Origin: Pseudomonadota bacterium
GTDB lineage: Bacteria > Pseudomonadota > Gammaproteobacteria > Steroidobacterales > Steroidobacteraceae
Direction of reading: 5' to 3'
DNA: 64,000 nucleotides
Assembly: GCA_016704655.1 (NCBI GenBank)
Contig: JADIZR010000002.1
Coordinates: 1-64,000 of the forward strand
Part shown: positions 34,653 through 43,907 of the stretch, piece after piece
How positions within the stretch are numbered: the first letter of the stretch is position 1
Layout: each line of letters begins with the position of its first letter
Position numbers and translations under genes: made by a program
The notes under the pieces: generated by a model
Seen by the model: only the letters and a program-made list of their open reading frames with translations
What the model was told of the DNA's origin: nothing
Databases searched by the model: none

Positions 34653-37304
34653 TTAGCCTTCGATCAGCCCGAGCAGGCGGGCCCGATCGACGGCATGTTT
34701 GCGGCTTGCTGCGTTGAGCTTGAAGAACACGTTCTTCAGGTGCCACTTGACCGTCTGCTCGCCGATGTCCATGGCGCGCGCGATTTCCTTGTTGGCCCGG
34801 CCGACCGCCAGTAGCGACAGGATCCTGGCCTCCTTGGGCGTGAGCAGCCCGCTGGTAGCGTGCGTCGCAGCTGGCCTCGCGCGCTGCGTCGAACCAGCTT
34901 GCGCGCTGCCATTGGCGCGGCGCGGCACGGGCGCCGGCCCGAGAATCTCGGCAAGCCGGGGATGTGCCCACTCAACGTAGCTGCGCATCCCCGCGAGATC
35001 CGCAAGGCTCAGCGCCTCGGCCAGCATTTCCCTGCTCTCGGGCCTGCCGCGGTCGTGGGCGACCAGGGCTTGCAAGGCACGTATTGCAAGCGCCGGTCCG
35101 CCGCGACGCGCGCTCGGCGGAGCATCGGCCGCGACGATCAAGGCGGCTTCGGCACCGTCGAGGTCCGACGCCGCCAGGCATGCATGGGCCCGCGCATGCG
35201 CCAGGGAGCGACGGTAAAGATGCTGCATGGCCCGGTAGGAAACGCTCTCGAAAATGGGAGCCAGCGCTTCGATCTGTGCCACCAGCTCGCTAGCAGTTTG
35301 CGTTCGACCATGGATAGCATGAATCCGTGCCTGCTCCCCCAGGCTGACGAGCGACATGCGCGGCATGTTCCGGGCCAGCCCGAGTTCACGCAATGCCACC
35401 AGGAATTCCAGCGCACGTGCTTCTTCACCGCGTCGCAACGAGACTTCAGCCAACACGCGATACGCCAGCAGGATCGAATCCGGCATCGCGAGCTTTTCGA
35501 TGACGTCGAGTCGGTCGGCCAGCACTTCGAATACCTGGTCCGTTTCCCCGTGCAACATCAATGCGCCCGCCAGCACGCCGGCGAGCATTGCCGGCACGGC
35601 GGTCCGACGACCGACTTCCCGCTCTGCCAGTTCCAGCCGCGGCCGCAGCACCGCGATCGCCTTGGCGGGATTCCCCTCGAACAGGTGGGTCAGGCCGAAG
35701 ATCATGTCGCCGTAGCCGAGAGCCAGGCGCATGCCCGGTTCGCGCGTCGCCGACCTGAGCGAGTGTGCCAGCAGTTGCCTCGCGCGTTCGAAGTCCCCCG
35801 TCAGATAGGCCAGGTTCGCTTGCGAATTGACCCAGGCGGCGGCGTGAATGGGCAAAGCCCAGCCCGGCAGATGGTCCCAGCCTTCCAGCGCCTCGGCGAT
35901 GCGGCCCGGTTGGTCGCAGAAGGCTCCCACGGCGGCGGAAATCAGTGCAGCCAGGAACCCGCATCCGTCGTCGAATTGCGGGTGCTGCCTGATCTTCTCG
36001 ATCAGCAACGGCACGCTTGCCGCGTCCTCGCCCAATGCCGTGATCCACGCCACCGTGAGCTGGAGGTGCACATCGCTCTGCAGCGCAGGCGGCGGCAGGC
36101 GGCGGATCCAGTCACGCGCCTCGGCCAGTCGGCCCTCGCGCGCGATGTCGAACAGGCACTGCGCCGCATGCGCGACCGCCAGCGCATCGTTGCCGGCGGC
36201 CAGCGCATGTCGCGCGGCGTCCTGTAGCTGGCCGTGGTCGGCGAACCAGGCGGCCGCCCGTTCGTAGTACACACGGCGTTCTTCCGCCGGCAACTTGTCG
36301 AACTGCCCGAGCAGGAAGTCGCGTGCCATCGAGTGCAGGCGCAGCCAGTCGCGACCCTCGCCCTCGGTCACCAGCGGCGACTCGCGGGCGAGCCTCTCCA
36401 GGTACAGGGCAGCATCGGCTTGCCCGGTGACGACTTCGCAGATCTCCGTGTTGACCGCCTCAAGTATGGAGATACGGACCAGGAACGCGGCCTCGTCCGG
36501 CGGCAGTCGCGACAGCAGCGACTCGAAGAAATACCGGTGAATGTCGCCGCGCCGGGCGCTCAGCTGGCCGATCACTTCATGCAGATCGACGGCCCGCTCG
36601 ATGGTCGCTGCCGCCAGCTGCAATCCGAGCGGCCAGCCTTCGGTGATCTCATGCAGGCGCACCGCGTCATCGAGCGCGATCCGCTCGCCGAACCGGGCGC
36701 GCAGCATCTCGAGCGATTCGTCGAGGCCCAGCCGCAGGTCACGGGCGTCGAGTTCGGTCATCCGCCCTGCCGCCAGCAAGTCGGTCAGCTGCAGCTCGAG
36801 CGGACGGCGCGAGCCGATCAGGAACTGCAGGTTCGGTGGCGCGTTGTTGAGCAGGTAAGCCAGCAGTTCCCGCAGCGTGTCCTGCGGCATGCGATGCGCG
36901 TCATCGAGGATGACCACCGTGGGCGTGGCGAGCTGGGCAACCTCGGCGAGCAGCGTAGTCAGCGCGTCGAGTTCGCCGTTGGCCTGCATCATGTTCTGCG
37001 TCGCGGCCAGCGCGAACGATGCGCGCCCAGTTGCGGCACGCAGTGCGTGCAACAGCAGGTTGACAAAGCGCGCCCGGTCGTCCTGCGAGTCGAGCGTCGC
37101 CCACGCGACGAATGCGCCTCGCTCCAGCCAGTTGCGCCGCCATTGCGCCAGCAGGGTCGTCTTGCCGAAACCCTGCGGCGCCGTGACGATGATCACGGTG
37201 CGGTCATTGACCTCGGCCCAGCGGCGTTCGAGGCGCTTGCGAACGGGAGCGTTGCGGACCGCACGCGGCGGCGCCGTCTTCAGCTGCAACTGTAAGTCAG
37301 CCAT
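34653..37304 (-). CDS. MalT-like LuxR-family transcriptional regulator
   Basis: 883 residues from the ATG at 37304. An ATP-binding STAND module comes first, with P-loop VTAPQGFGKTTLLAQWRR and Walker-B-like VVILDDAHRMP, then winged-helix and TPR-like arms, and a C-terminal LuxR helix-turn-helix: LLTPKEARILSLLAVGRANK, EIARAMDIGEQTVKWHLKNV. Such proteins oligomerise on binding an inducer and ATP, then activate neighbouring catabolic genes; the inducer here is unknown. It is divergent from the cupin-WS/DGAT pair at 37508 and is the only obvious regulator in the island, so it is the best candidate for controlling it. Confidence 0.92.
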   Translation of the reverse strand: MADLQLQLKTAPPRAVRNAPVRKRLERRWAEVNDRTVIIVTAPQGFGKTTLLAQWRRNWLERGAFVAWATLDSQDDRARFVNLLLHALRAATGRASFALAATQNMMQANGELDALTTLLAEVAQLATPTVVILDDAHRMPQDTLRELLAYLLNNAPPNLQFLIGSRRPLELQLTDLLAAGRMTELDARDLRLGLDESLEMLRARFGERIALDDAVRLHEITEGWPLGLQLAAATIERAVDLHEVIGQLSARRGDIHRYFFESLLSRLPPDEAAFLVRISILEAVNTEICEVVTGQADAALYLERLARESPLVTEGEGRDWLRLHSMARDFLLGQFDKLPAEERRVYYERAAAWFADHGQLQDAARHALAAGNDALAVAHAAQCLFDIAREGRLAEARDWIRRLPPPALQSDVHLQLTVAWITALGEDAASVPLLIEKIRQHPQFDDGCGFLAALISAAVGAFCDQPGRIAEALEGWDHLPGWALPIHAAAWVNSQANLAYLTGDFERARQLLAHSLRSATREPGMRLALGYGDMIFGLTHLFEGNPAKAIAVLRPRLELAEREVGRRTAVPAMLAGVLAGALMLHGETDQVFEVLADRLDVIEKLAMPDSILLAYRVLAEVSLRRGEEARALEFLVALRELGLARNMPRMSLVSLGEQARIHAIHGRTQTASELVAQIEALAPIFESVSYRAMQHLYRRSLAHARAHACLAASDLDGAEAALIVAADAPPSARRGGPALAIRALQALVAHDRGRPESREMLAEALSLADLAGMRSYVEWAHPRLAEILGPAPVPRRANGSAQAGSTQRARPAATHATSGLLTPKEARILSLLAVGRANKEIARAMDIGEQTVKWHLKNVFFKLNAASRKHAVDRARLLGLIEG

Positions 37305-37507
37305 CAACCTGGCGCCCTGGTGCCCCGGCGCATTCTGCACGTCATCGGATCCCTCGCCTTTGCCGCTACCCAAGCATAGCTCACTCACCTCGAGACGGAT
37401 CGGACACCCCATCCCCCCTCAATGCGGGTGGGTCGGGTCGACTGCAGCAGGAGGTACTCTCGTTCGCACCCCAGGAATGGCCCCGGCATCCGGATACGAA
37501 CACCAAG

Positions 37508-38017
37508 ATGGCAATCAAGCTCGAAGACGTCGACACACGCTGCATTGCGGACGACAGCCTGCCGTGGCTGCCCCTCGCGCCGTATGCGGAACTCGCGTCC
37601 GTCAAGCTGTTGACTGCGGATCCCGTGCGCGGTGAGGTCATCCTGGTGCTGCGCGCGCCACCGGGCATCGAACTGCCGCGACATCGAACCTCCGGCTCCA
37701 CGACCATCTACACCGTCCAGGGCCGCTGGAAATACCGCGAGCACGAGTGGGTCGCAGGGCCGGGCAGTCTCGTGATCGAGCGCGCATCCGCGTGCAACAC
37801 GCCGCAGATCCTTGCTGACGGCACGGACGACGTGATCATGCTCCTGCTGATCGGCGGCGACGTGCAATTGCTCGATTCCGACGACCGCGTCGTCAGCATC
37901 GAGAACTGGCGCACCGCGGTGAGCCGCTACCTGGACTTCTGCCGCGCCAACGACGTCGAGCCGCGTAACATCACCTCGCAAAGCGGGCCTCTCCAGGGGA
38001 ACCCATGCAACAGTTGA
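37508..38017 (+). CDS. Cupin protein, 2,4'-dihydroxyacetophenone dioxygenase-like
   Basis: 169 residues. One cupin barrel: VILVLRAPPGIELPRHRTSG, YTVQGRWKYREHEWVAGPGS, and the second motif VIERASACNTPQI. In 2,4'-dihydroxyacetophenone dioxygenase-like and ChrR-type cupins the first motif supplies a histidine and the second another; here PRHRTSG has one, but the second motif lacks an obvious metal histidine (SACNTP), so catalysis is doubtful. The stop is overlapped by the start of the next gene (12 bp), indicating one operon. Divergent from the MalT-like regulator. Confidence 0.65.
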   Translation: MAIKLEDVDTRCIADDSLPWLPLAPYAELASVKLLTADPVRGEVILVLRAPPGIELPRHRTSGSTTIYTVQGRWKYREHEWVAGPGSLVIERASACNTPQILADGTDDVIMLLLIGGDVQLLDSDDRVVSIENWRTAVSRYLDFCRANDVEPRNITSQSGPLQGNPCNS

Positions 38018-39483
38018 GCGGCACCGACAACGTCATGCTGTTCGCCGAACGGCGCAACATCTACAACCACGTGGGCGCGCTGATGGTCTACGACGTGACG
38101 ACCGCGCCCGAGGGCAAGGTACGCTTCAAGGACATCGTGCGTCACTTCGATGCGCGCATGCACCTGCACCCGCTGTTCCGCCGTCGTCTCGTGCAGGTTC
38201 CCTTCGGCCTCGATCGCCCGTACTGGGTGGCGGACGAGGAACCGGACATCGAGTACCACCTGCGGCACATCGCATTGCCGAAGCCCGGTGACTGGCGGCA
38301 ATTGATGATCCAGGTTGCGCGCCTGCACTCGCGGCCGCTCGATCGCGCGCACCCGCTGTGGGAAGCGTATGTGATCGAAGGCCTCGACAACATCCCGAAG
38401 CTCCCGCCGGGCGCGTTCGCCATGTTCCTCAAGATCCACCATGCCGTCGTGGACGGCATGGCCGCCGTCCACCTGATGCGCGAGTTGCATGCGTCGACGC
38501 CCGCTGCAGACGGGTGGCCGTCGAGCCCGCCAACGATTCATATGGACCGGGAACCGACCAGTATCGAACTGCTGGCGCGCAGCCTCGAAAGTGTTCCCGC
38601 CAGGGCAGGCAGGATTGCGCAGGTCTCGGCCAGGATCGGCAAGCGCTTGCTGGCTGCCGGCCGCGACCAGTGGCCGGAGCTATCGCGCGGCGAGTTCAAG
38701 GCGGTTTCGGACAAGGTCGCTGACTTGATTCCGGCACCGGCGCCAACCACGCGGTTCAGCGGTCCGGTCTCGCAGCATCGCGTAGTCGAAGGGTTCGGCA
38801 TGCCACTTTCGCGTATTGCCCGGATCCGCGACAAGGTGCCGGGAGCCACGATCAACGACGTATTCGTCGCCGTCGCGGGCGGCGCGGTGCGCAAGTATCT
38901 CGAGGCCAGGGACGAGCTGCCGGAAGAATCGTTGTCGGGGCTGATGCCGATCTCGTTGCGCAGCGACGCTTCCGCGGGCGGCAACGAGGTTGCGGGTGTG
39001 CCGGTTCAAGTCCGTTCGGACGTCGCCGATCCCATCGAACGGCTGCTGGCCGTGCGGGAGGAATCCAACGCCGGCAAGGCGCGCGCTGAAAAACTCGGTC
39101 TCGACCTGCTCAAGTCCCTGTTCGAAGTGCTGCCTCCAATCGCCGCGAGCGGCCTGTTCCTGCAGATTGCCAAGAGCGTCAACCTCACGGTCTCGAACGT
39201 GCGTGGGCCCGATCGTCCCATCTACCTCGCGGGCGCCAAGGCCATGTGCATGTATCCGGTGAGCATACCGGCGGACGGTGCTGGATTGAATTTCACAGCC
39301 GTCACCTACAACGGCGTGATGTGGTTATCGATGGTTTCGTGCCGGACGATGTTGCCGGACCCCGGCGTGTTCCTCGAATGCACGCAGGCATCCTGGAACG
39401 AACTGCTGGCAGCGGCTGATGCAATACCAGCGCCGTCGAAGCCGCGATGCAAAGTTGCCACGAGGCGTGCACGTCGCGCGTGA
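38005..39483 (+). CDS. Wax ester synthase / diacylglycerol acyltransferase (WS/DGAT), copy 2
   Basis: 492 residues. Catalytic motif KIHHAVVDGMAAVHL, N-terminal QLSGTDNVMLFAERRNIYNH, and the late motifs TVSNVRGPDRPIYLAGAKA and ADGAGLNFTAVTYNGVMWL. It makes wax esters or triacylglycerols from acyl-CoA. Clearly diverged from copy 1 at 30174. The first codons overlap the end of the cupin gene, so it is probably regulated with it by the divergent MalT-like protein. Confidence 0.92.
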   Translation: MQQLSGTDNVMLFAERRNIYNHVGALMVYDVTTAPEGKVRFKDIVRHFDARMHLHPLFRRRLVQVPFGLDRPYWVADEEPDIEYHLRHIALPKPGDWRQLMIQVARLHSRPLDRAHPLWEAYVIEGLDNIPKLPPGAFAMFLKIHHAVVDGMAAVHLMRELHASTPAADGWPSSPPTIHMDREPTSIELLARSLESVPARAGRIAQVSARIGKRLLAAGRDQWPELSRGEFKAVSDKVADLIPAPAPTTRFSGPVSQHRVVEGFGMPLSRIARIRDKVPGATINDVFVAVAGGAVRKYLEARDELPEESLSGLMPISLRSDASAGGNEVAGVPVQVRSDVADPIERLLAVREESNAGKARAEKLGLDLLKSLFEVLPPIAASGLFLQIAKSVNLTVSNVRGPDRPIYLAGAKAMCMYPVSIPADGAGLNFTAVTYNGVMWLSMVSCRTMLPDPGVFLECTQASWNELLAAADAIPAPSKPRCKVATRRARRA

Positions 39484-39516
39484 TTCACGTGTGACAGCCT
39501 GACGGTCCAAATCGAC

Positions 39517-39610
39517 TCAGGACACCGGTTCAGCGACGAGCCTCACGCCGAGGGCAGCACAGACCCGCGACACCGTGTCGAACCGCGGCTGAGCGCCCGG
39601 TCGTAGCGCC
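39517..39610 (-). pseudogene. Addiction-module HTH antidote, C-terminal remnant
   Basis: The last ~28 codons of a HigA-like antidote: KALRPGAQPRFDTVSRVCAA then LGVRLVAEPVS and a stop at 39517-39519. The helix-turn-helix part that should precede it is absent. Confidence 0.55.
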
Positions 39611-39805
39611 TTATCTGGTGCGGGCGGTGCCGTCGCATGGAAGAATGTGCTTGCCATGAATTCGCGTATAAGCAAAAGCACAAGAACGACCCACCAGGGA
39701 CGGACACGCGGGGTATGCGCCGCGCCGCAGGGGACTACTGACTGGATGCGCGGCAGAATTTAACAACGTGCGCTGCGGTAGCACGTTTCCAGTGATCCGC
39801 GCGAC

Positions 39806-40018
39806 GTGATGGTTTTCCGGATCGGCCTTGGCGCGCTCGAGCCCTTGCACGGTCGACTCGAATGTGGCCTCGTCGTTCTGCTGGCTGCCGCAACACTCTG
39901 CACTGGCTGTAGCGACGTGCAGGTATCGCAACCCAGCGACGGTGACGAATCAGGCACGCCCGTTCGCGGCGGAACGCTGAAGGTGGTCGGCAACTCGGAT
40001 ATCGACCATCTCGCTTGA
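39806..40018 (+). pseudogene. Family-5 ABC substrate-binding lipoprotein, N-terminal remnant
   Basis: 70 codons. A lipoprotein signal with lipobox LCTGC is followed by the mature start GTPVRGGTLKVVGNSDIDHL, which matches the beginning of peptide-binding SBP_bac_5 proteins (GGTLxVVGxxDVDHLD). It then stops, with the remaining ~480 residues missing. Left over from a deletion. Confidence 0.55.
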
Positions 40019-40043
40019 ACCCGACGTTGCGCGGGCAGTTACG

Positions 40044-40384
40044 TTAGATCTCGTCCTCATTACGGGATCGCAGCAACTCCGGTCGCAGGAGGCGTTCAGC
40101 TCTCATCACGTAGAGAATGAAGATTCGGTTCGAATCTTCGCGATAGAAGACCCGGCATGGCGGCTCGACAATTTGCCGGTATCTCCATCCTCGAAGTTCT
40201 GGCGGCTTTGATCCGCTTCGTGGATGGTCGATGAGCTGATCTACATGGTGCAATACGCGCTGGACCAGGTCGCGCGCCGCTTTGCCTCGGCATGGGAAAC
40301 GGTACAGCCCTCTTCAATGGCTCGCTCTCCACGAGCGATGCCTTCCAGCAGGCTCATGCGGCGCTGCAAAAACTCGAATAAAGT
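40044..40384 (-). pseudogene. Remnant toxin-antitoxin pair (antitoxin end joined to ParE/RelE-type toxin)
   Basis: The minus strand first reads the end of an antitoxin (FEFLQRRMSLLEGIARGERA, then VSHAEAKRR). In a different frame it runs into AARDLVQRVLHHVDQLIDHP and RQIVEPPCRVFYREDSNRIF, then MRAERLLRPELL, the C-terminal two thirds of a ParE/RelE-like toxin. The toxin's first ~30 residues and the antitoxin end are missing, so a deletion joined the two genes. Unlikely to be active. Confidence 0.65.
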
Positions 40385-40466
40385 GATACCAAAGTGCCAC
40401 TACGCCAGTTGCAAATGACCGTCAGCCAGGCGCGACTGGAGTGTGCCCCAGGAGCGACGGCCAGCG

Positions 40467-41084
40467 TTAAATTTTGCCGGTCACGCGGTCCCAGAATTCT
40501 GCACGGTGATTGGTGCGCGGAAACGGTTCAGCCGGTTCCGGCACGCCAAGAAACTGGCAGAGCGGACCCCACGCGTCTTTCACCTGGTACACCAGCAGCC
40601 GACTGGCCGGGATCGCTGCCTGGACCGCTTCATTGTGGGCAACGTAGGCGCTGGCCAGTTCTTCCTGGTTCAAGCCCGCGGGAAAGCCCGTCCTGGCGAT
40701 GACACCAGCCGCCATGTCGAGCCACGCTTTCTTGTCGGGTGGAGCGTGGTCTCTGTCGCCAATCAACTTGTAGATGGTCGCCGCAAAACTGTCGGCCCAT
40801 TTATCCGGGTCACGCGTGGTCAGCACGAACCTGGCTGACGGAAAGGCCGCGCCCAGTTCACGAAAGAAGCAAGCGGTAGGCCAGTCTACGGCGCTGGCGA
40901 ATCCACGATAGACGGCTTGCCAGTCGGGCCGCCCGCTCAAGGCGTCGTTCCAGAGCGGCACCTGGGCAGAGATGCCGAGCAGCACGGCCTCCATGTGGTG
41001 ACATGGACCGAGACCGAGCTGATTGACGGCCAGCTTCAGAGAATAGGTGCCGGTGCGCCCGACGCCTGCGCCGATGACGTGCAT
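40467..41084 (-). CDS. Sulfotransferase-like P-loop protein
   Basis: 205 residues from the ATG at 41084. It matches the sulfotransferase family (Sulfotransfer_4 group): nucleotide loop IGAGVGRTGTYSLKLAVNQL, PCHHMEAVLLG, FVLTTRDPDKWADSFAATIY with the 3'-phosphate-binding R-x-x-x-x-W-x-x-S pattern, and a C-terminal CQFLGVPEPAEPFPRTNH. A P-loop NTP-binding fold is certain. Transfer of sulfate from PAPS is the family's presumed role; the acceptor is unknown. cysQ, which removes the PAP by-product, is elsewhere in this window but is a housekeeping gene. Last gene of the island before prmA. Confidence 0.8.
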   Translation of the reverse strand: MHVIGAGVGRTGTYSLKLAVNQLGLGPCHHMEAVLLGISAQVPLWNDALSGRPDWQAVYRGFASAVDWPTACFFRELGAAFPSARFVLTTRDPDKWADSFAATIYKLIGDRDHAPPDKKAWLDMAAGVIARTGFPAGLNQEELASAYVAHNEAVQAAIPASRLLVYQVKDAWGPLCQFLGVPEPAEPFPRTNHRAEFWDRVTGKI

Positions 41085-41235
41085 TGCCAGGATCCCCCCC
41101 CTGAGATGCGGGAAGCCTACCGGTGCCCGATGGCCGGGGCAATTGTGGACCGCGGGCAGACAGCACCGGCAACGCGAGAACACGCAACACACCGGGCTCG
41201 CAGCGCGCTCTTCATCTTCGCCAGTTGACGTCACG

Positions 41236-41397
41236 TGCGCCGTGCGAGCTCGTGAAGCGCACAGGGCACGAGCGCGACGCGTTGCGTTTCCGAGGTCGTT
41301 CAGGCGCCGCGCCGCAAGCGGCCGATCCAGTTGTTCTTCCCGAGCGCGTGTCTGCCTTTCCGCGCTCGGGAAGAACAACTGGGTCGACCGCCCGCAG
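41236..41397 (-). repeat. Structured repeat R3 (two hairpins)
   Basis: Element read on the minus strand. Hairpin 1 has 24-base arms (41324-41347 and 41362-41385, one mismatch) around GGAAAGGCAGACAC; its stem is AGTTGTTCTTCCC, unlike R1, R2 and R4. A linker (CCGCTTGCGGCG, CGGCGCCTGAACGA) leads to hairpin 2, CTCGTG/CACGAG arms within 41248-41273, and the terminal box TCGCACGGCGCA (41236-41247). It lies 40 bp upstream of prmA. Confidence 0.75.
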
Positions 41398-41437
41398 ACC
41401 GCCGCCAGTAGCCCGCGAAACGCACTAGACTGATCGC

Positions 41438-42394
41438 ATGCCCTTCCTGCAACTGAGCCTCGACATCGGCACGCACGATCCCGAGCCGTACGAGGACGCG
41501 TTGTTCGAACTGGGCGCACTGTCCGTCACGCTGCTCGACGCAGCCGACGATCCGGTCCTCGAGCCAGCGCCCGGCGCCATGCCACTCTGGCCGACGATCG
41601 TCGTGCGAGCCGTCTTCGCGGCGGACACCGACGTCAATCAGTTGCGCACCGCGCTCAGCTCGGCGCACGGTCTCGACCCCCTGCTCATCGCCGATAAAGC
41701 TCGATTCGAGTCCGTCGCCGACCGCGCCTGGGAGCGTGAGTGGCTGAAGGACTTCAAGCCGATGCGTTTCGGCCGACGACTGTGGGTGTGCCCCGGCGGC
41801 CAGCGTCCCGATGCCGACTCGATCGGGCCCAACGCGGACGTGGTCCTGCTCGAACTCGACCCGGGACTCGCCTTCGGCACCGGCACGCACGCGACCACCG
41901 CTCTCTGTCTCGAGTGGCTCGACTCGGGCGCCGCAATCGGCAACGACGGTGCCAAGCCTTGGCTCGCAGGCGCGGACGTGATCGATTACGGCTGCGGTTC
42001 CGGCATCCTGGCGATAGCGGCACTGCGCCTGGGCGCTCGCCGGGCTGTCGCCATGGACATCGATCCTCAAGCCCTGCTCGCAACGCGGGAAAATGCCGAA
42101 CGCAACGGCGTGCTCGACCGAGCCCAGGTCACGGCCGACCGGGAAGTCGAACAGGCCGAGGCCGACGTGCTGCTGGCCAATATCCTGGCCGGTCCGCTGG
42201 TCGACCTGGCGCCTCTGCTGGCCAGTAGGACCCGCGTCGGCGGACGAATCGCCCTCAGCGGGCTACTGGTCGAGCAGGCCGCTGCCGTGACAGCCGCTTA
42301 CCGCCCGTGGTTTGATGTCGGCCTGACCGGGGAACGCGATGGATGGGGGCTGCTGACGGGCTACCGGCGCGCACGAGACGCCGTCCGGCAATAG
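41438..42394 (+). CDS. prmA: Ribosomal protein L11 methyltransferase
   Basis: 318 residues. Trimethylates ribosomal protein L11 using SAM. N-terminal alpha/beta recognition domain (MPFLQLSLDIGTHDPEPYED, ELGALSVTLLDAADDP), then a class I methyltransferase domain: LDPGLAFGTGTHATTALCLE, DVIDYGCGSGILAIAALRLG, AMDIDPQALLATRENAERNG and ADVLLANILAGPLVDLAPLL, the N-I-L motif diagnostic of PrmA. Gene order prmA-(DUF3426)-dusB-fis is conserved in gammaproteobacteria. Repeat R3 occupies most of the 353-bp gap upstream. Confidence 0.97.
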   Translation: MPFLQLSLDIGTHDPEPYEDALFELGALSVTLLDAADDPVLEPAPGAMPLWPTIVVRAVFAADTDVNQLRTALSSAHGLDPLLIADKARFESVADRAWEREWLKDFKPMRFGRRLWVCPGGQRPDADSIGPNADVVLLELDPGLAFGTGTHATTALCLEWLDSGAAIGNDGAKPWLAGADVIDYGCGSGILAIAALRLGARRAVAMDIDPQALLATRENAERNGVLDRAQVTADREVEQAEADVLLANILAGPLVDLAPLLASRTRVGGRIALSGLLVEQAAAVTAAYRPWFDVGLTGERDGWGLLTGYRRARDAVRQ

Positions 42395-42405
42395 AATATC
42401 GACCA

Positions 42406-43879
42406 ATGTATTCCCAGTGTCCTGATTGCCTTACGCGCTTTCGCGTGCCGGCGGCCGCGTTGCGTGCCGCGCACGGCACCGTCCGTTGCGGCCAATGCGG
42501 CAGCGCGTTCGACGCTTTGCCGCGACTCAGCGACACGTTGCAGGTCGACGGTCCGGCCTCGGCGCTGGGTGAGCCTGGGCCATCAGGCGCGACGAGCGCG
42601 GGTGGCCTGGAGGGCGCAACGGCTGTCGGCTTGCTGTCCGCTGGCGAAAGCAGCAGCGGTCCGGAGTTCCATTTCTCGGTCGACGACATCGAACAGGTTT
42701 TCGTCGACGTGCGCGACTGGCAGAGCCGGTTCGGCGCGCCCTCGTCCCCTGGTGATCGCGCCGGACTCCTGGGCGACACCAGCTCAGCCGAACTCGTGGG
42801 ATTCCTGAGGGCGGGCGAGACGGGCGAAGAGGACGAGTCCGAGCATGACGCGAACGATCCGCCAGTCTGGGTCCATGAACCCGAATCGGTCGAGGACATC
42901 ACGCTCGAAGGCGAGCGTATCCAGATCGAGCGTGCCGAAGGCTTCGACGGGTTCGAGGAGGATTTCCTCGAGCGCGAGATCGAAGCGGGAAATCGAAGAG
43001 CAGCACCTTGCGGAGATCACCGGCTCGCACCGCAGCTTGTCCGGGAGCGAGGCCGCGGTCATGCCCGAGGTCGCGGCCGTCGATTCAATCGAGCTGCCGA
43101 ACGAAGACGGAGTGAACCCCACGCAGGCCGTCAAGGCGGAATCGGTTAACCCCGAACCCGCTGTTGTCGAGTCAGCCGAACCGATCTCTTCCCTGGAGAT
43201 GATGCCCGCCGCCGTGGCAGCACCCGCGGCACGCTGGCGACGTCCGCCCGAAGCTGAACCAGATGACTCGTTCGACATTGGCGACGACCATCGCGGGCTA
43301 GTGGACGAACTGGCGGCAGCCGCCAACGACAGCAGCGCGCGCTGGGCGTGGGGCGTCGGCGCACTGGTGCTGGCACTGCTGCTCGCCGTGCAGCTCATGC
43401 ATCACAACCGCCTGCAGCTCGCGCGCGGCGCGGCAGTCGGCCCCGCGTTGCGCGAGGTCTACTCGAGTCTGGGCATGCCGCTGCCGCCGAACTGGAACCT
43501 CGCTGCATTCGAGCTGCGACAGTGGGGCGCCAACGAATCCGCACCGTCCTCCGCCGGCGCGATGACGGTACGCGCGAGCCTGAAGAACGGTGCAGCCTTT
43601 GCACAGCCGATGCCACTGCTGCGGCTCGAGCTTGAAGATCGCTTCGGCGGCACCGTCGCGAGGCGCGATTTCCAGCCCGCCGAATACCTGAAGGTTCCCG
43701 CGCAGGCATCGCGACTGCTGCCCGCAGGCGCGTCGACCGAGGCGGAACTCGAGATCGTCGGCACCACGTCGGAAGCGGTCGGCTACCGGCTCGACGTCTG
43801 CCTGCGCGATGAGAACGGCGTGATCCGGTGCGCCGAACCCGTCGCTACAGCGCCGCCTTCGAGCCAGGCGCCGCAGTGA
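42406..43879 (+). CDS. Zinc-ribbon, DUF3426 membrane protein (one frameshift)
   Basis: An N-terminal zinc ribbon (YSQCPDCLTRFRV and VRCGQCGSAFDAL, two C-x-x-C pairs, MJ0042-type) is followed by a long acidic low-complexity region, one membrane helix (GVGALVLALLLAVQLM) and a C-terminal DUF3426 beta domain (SSLGMPLPPNWNLAAFELRQ, FQPAEYLKVPAQASRLL). The N-terminal frame is lost near 42988 (IEAGN) and the next frame takes over (REIEEQHLAEI), so one indel at GCGGGA is likely. Full length ~490 residues. Function unknown; position between prmA and dusB is conserved. Confidence 0.85.
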
Positions 43880-43907
43880 ACGCGCCGACCGCAGCCGGGC
43901 GCGGGCC

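Noticed and set aside
40096..40332. A separate 78-residue minus-strand gene next to the toxin remnant
   Set aside because: It is a third frame over the antitoxin/toxin fusion and has no family features.
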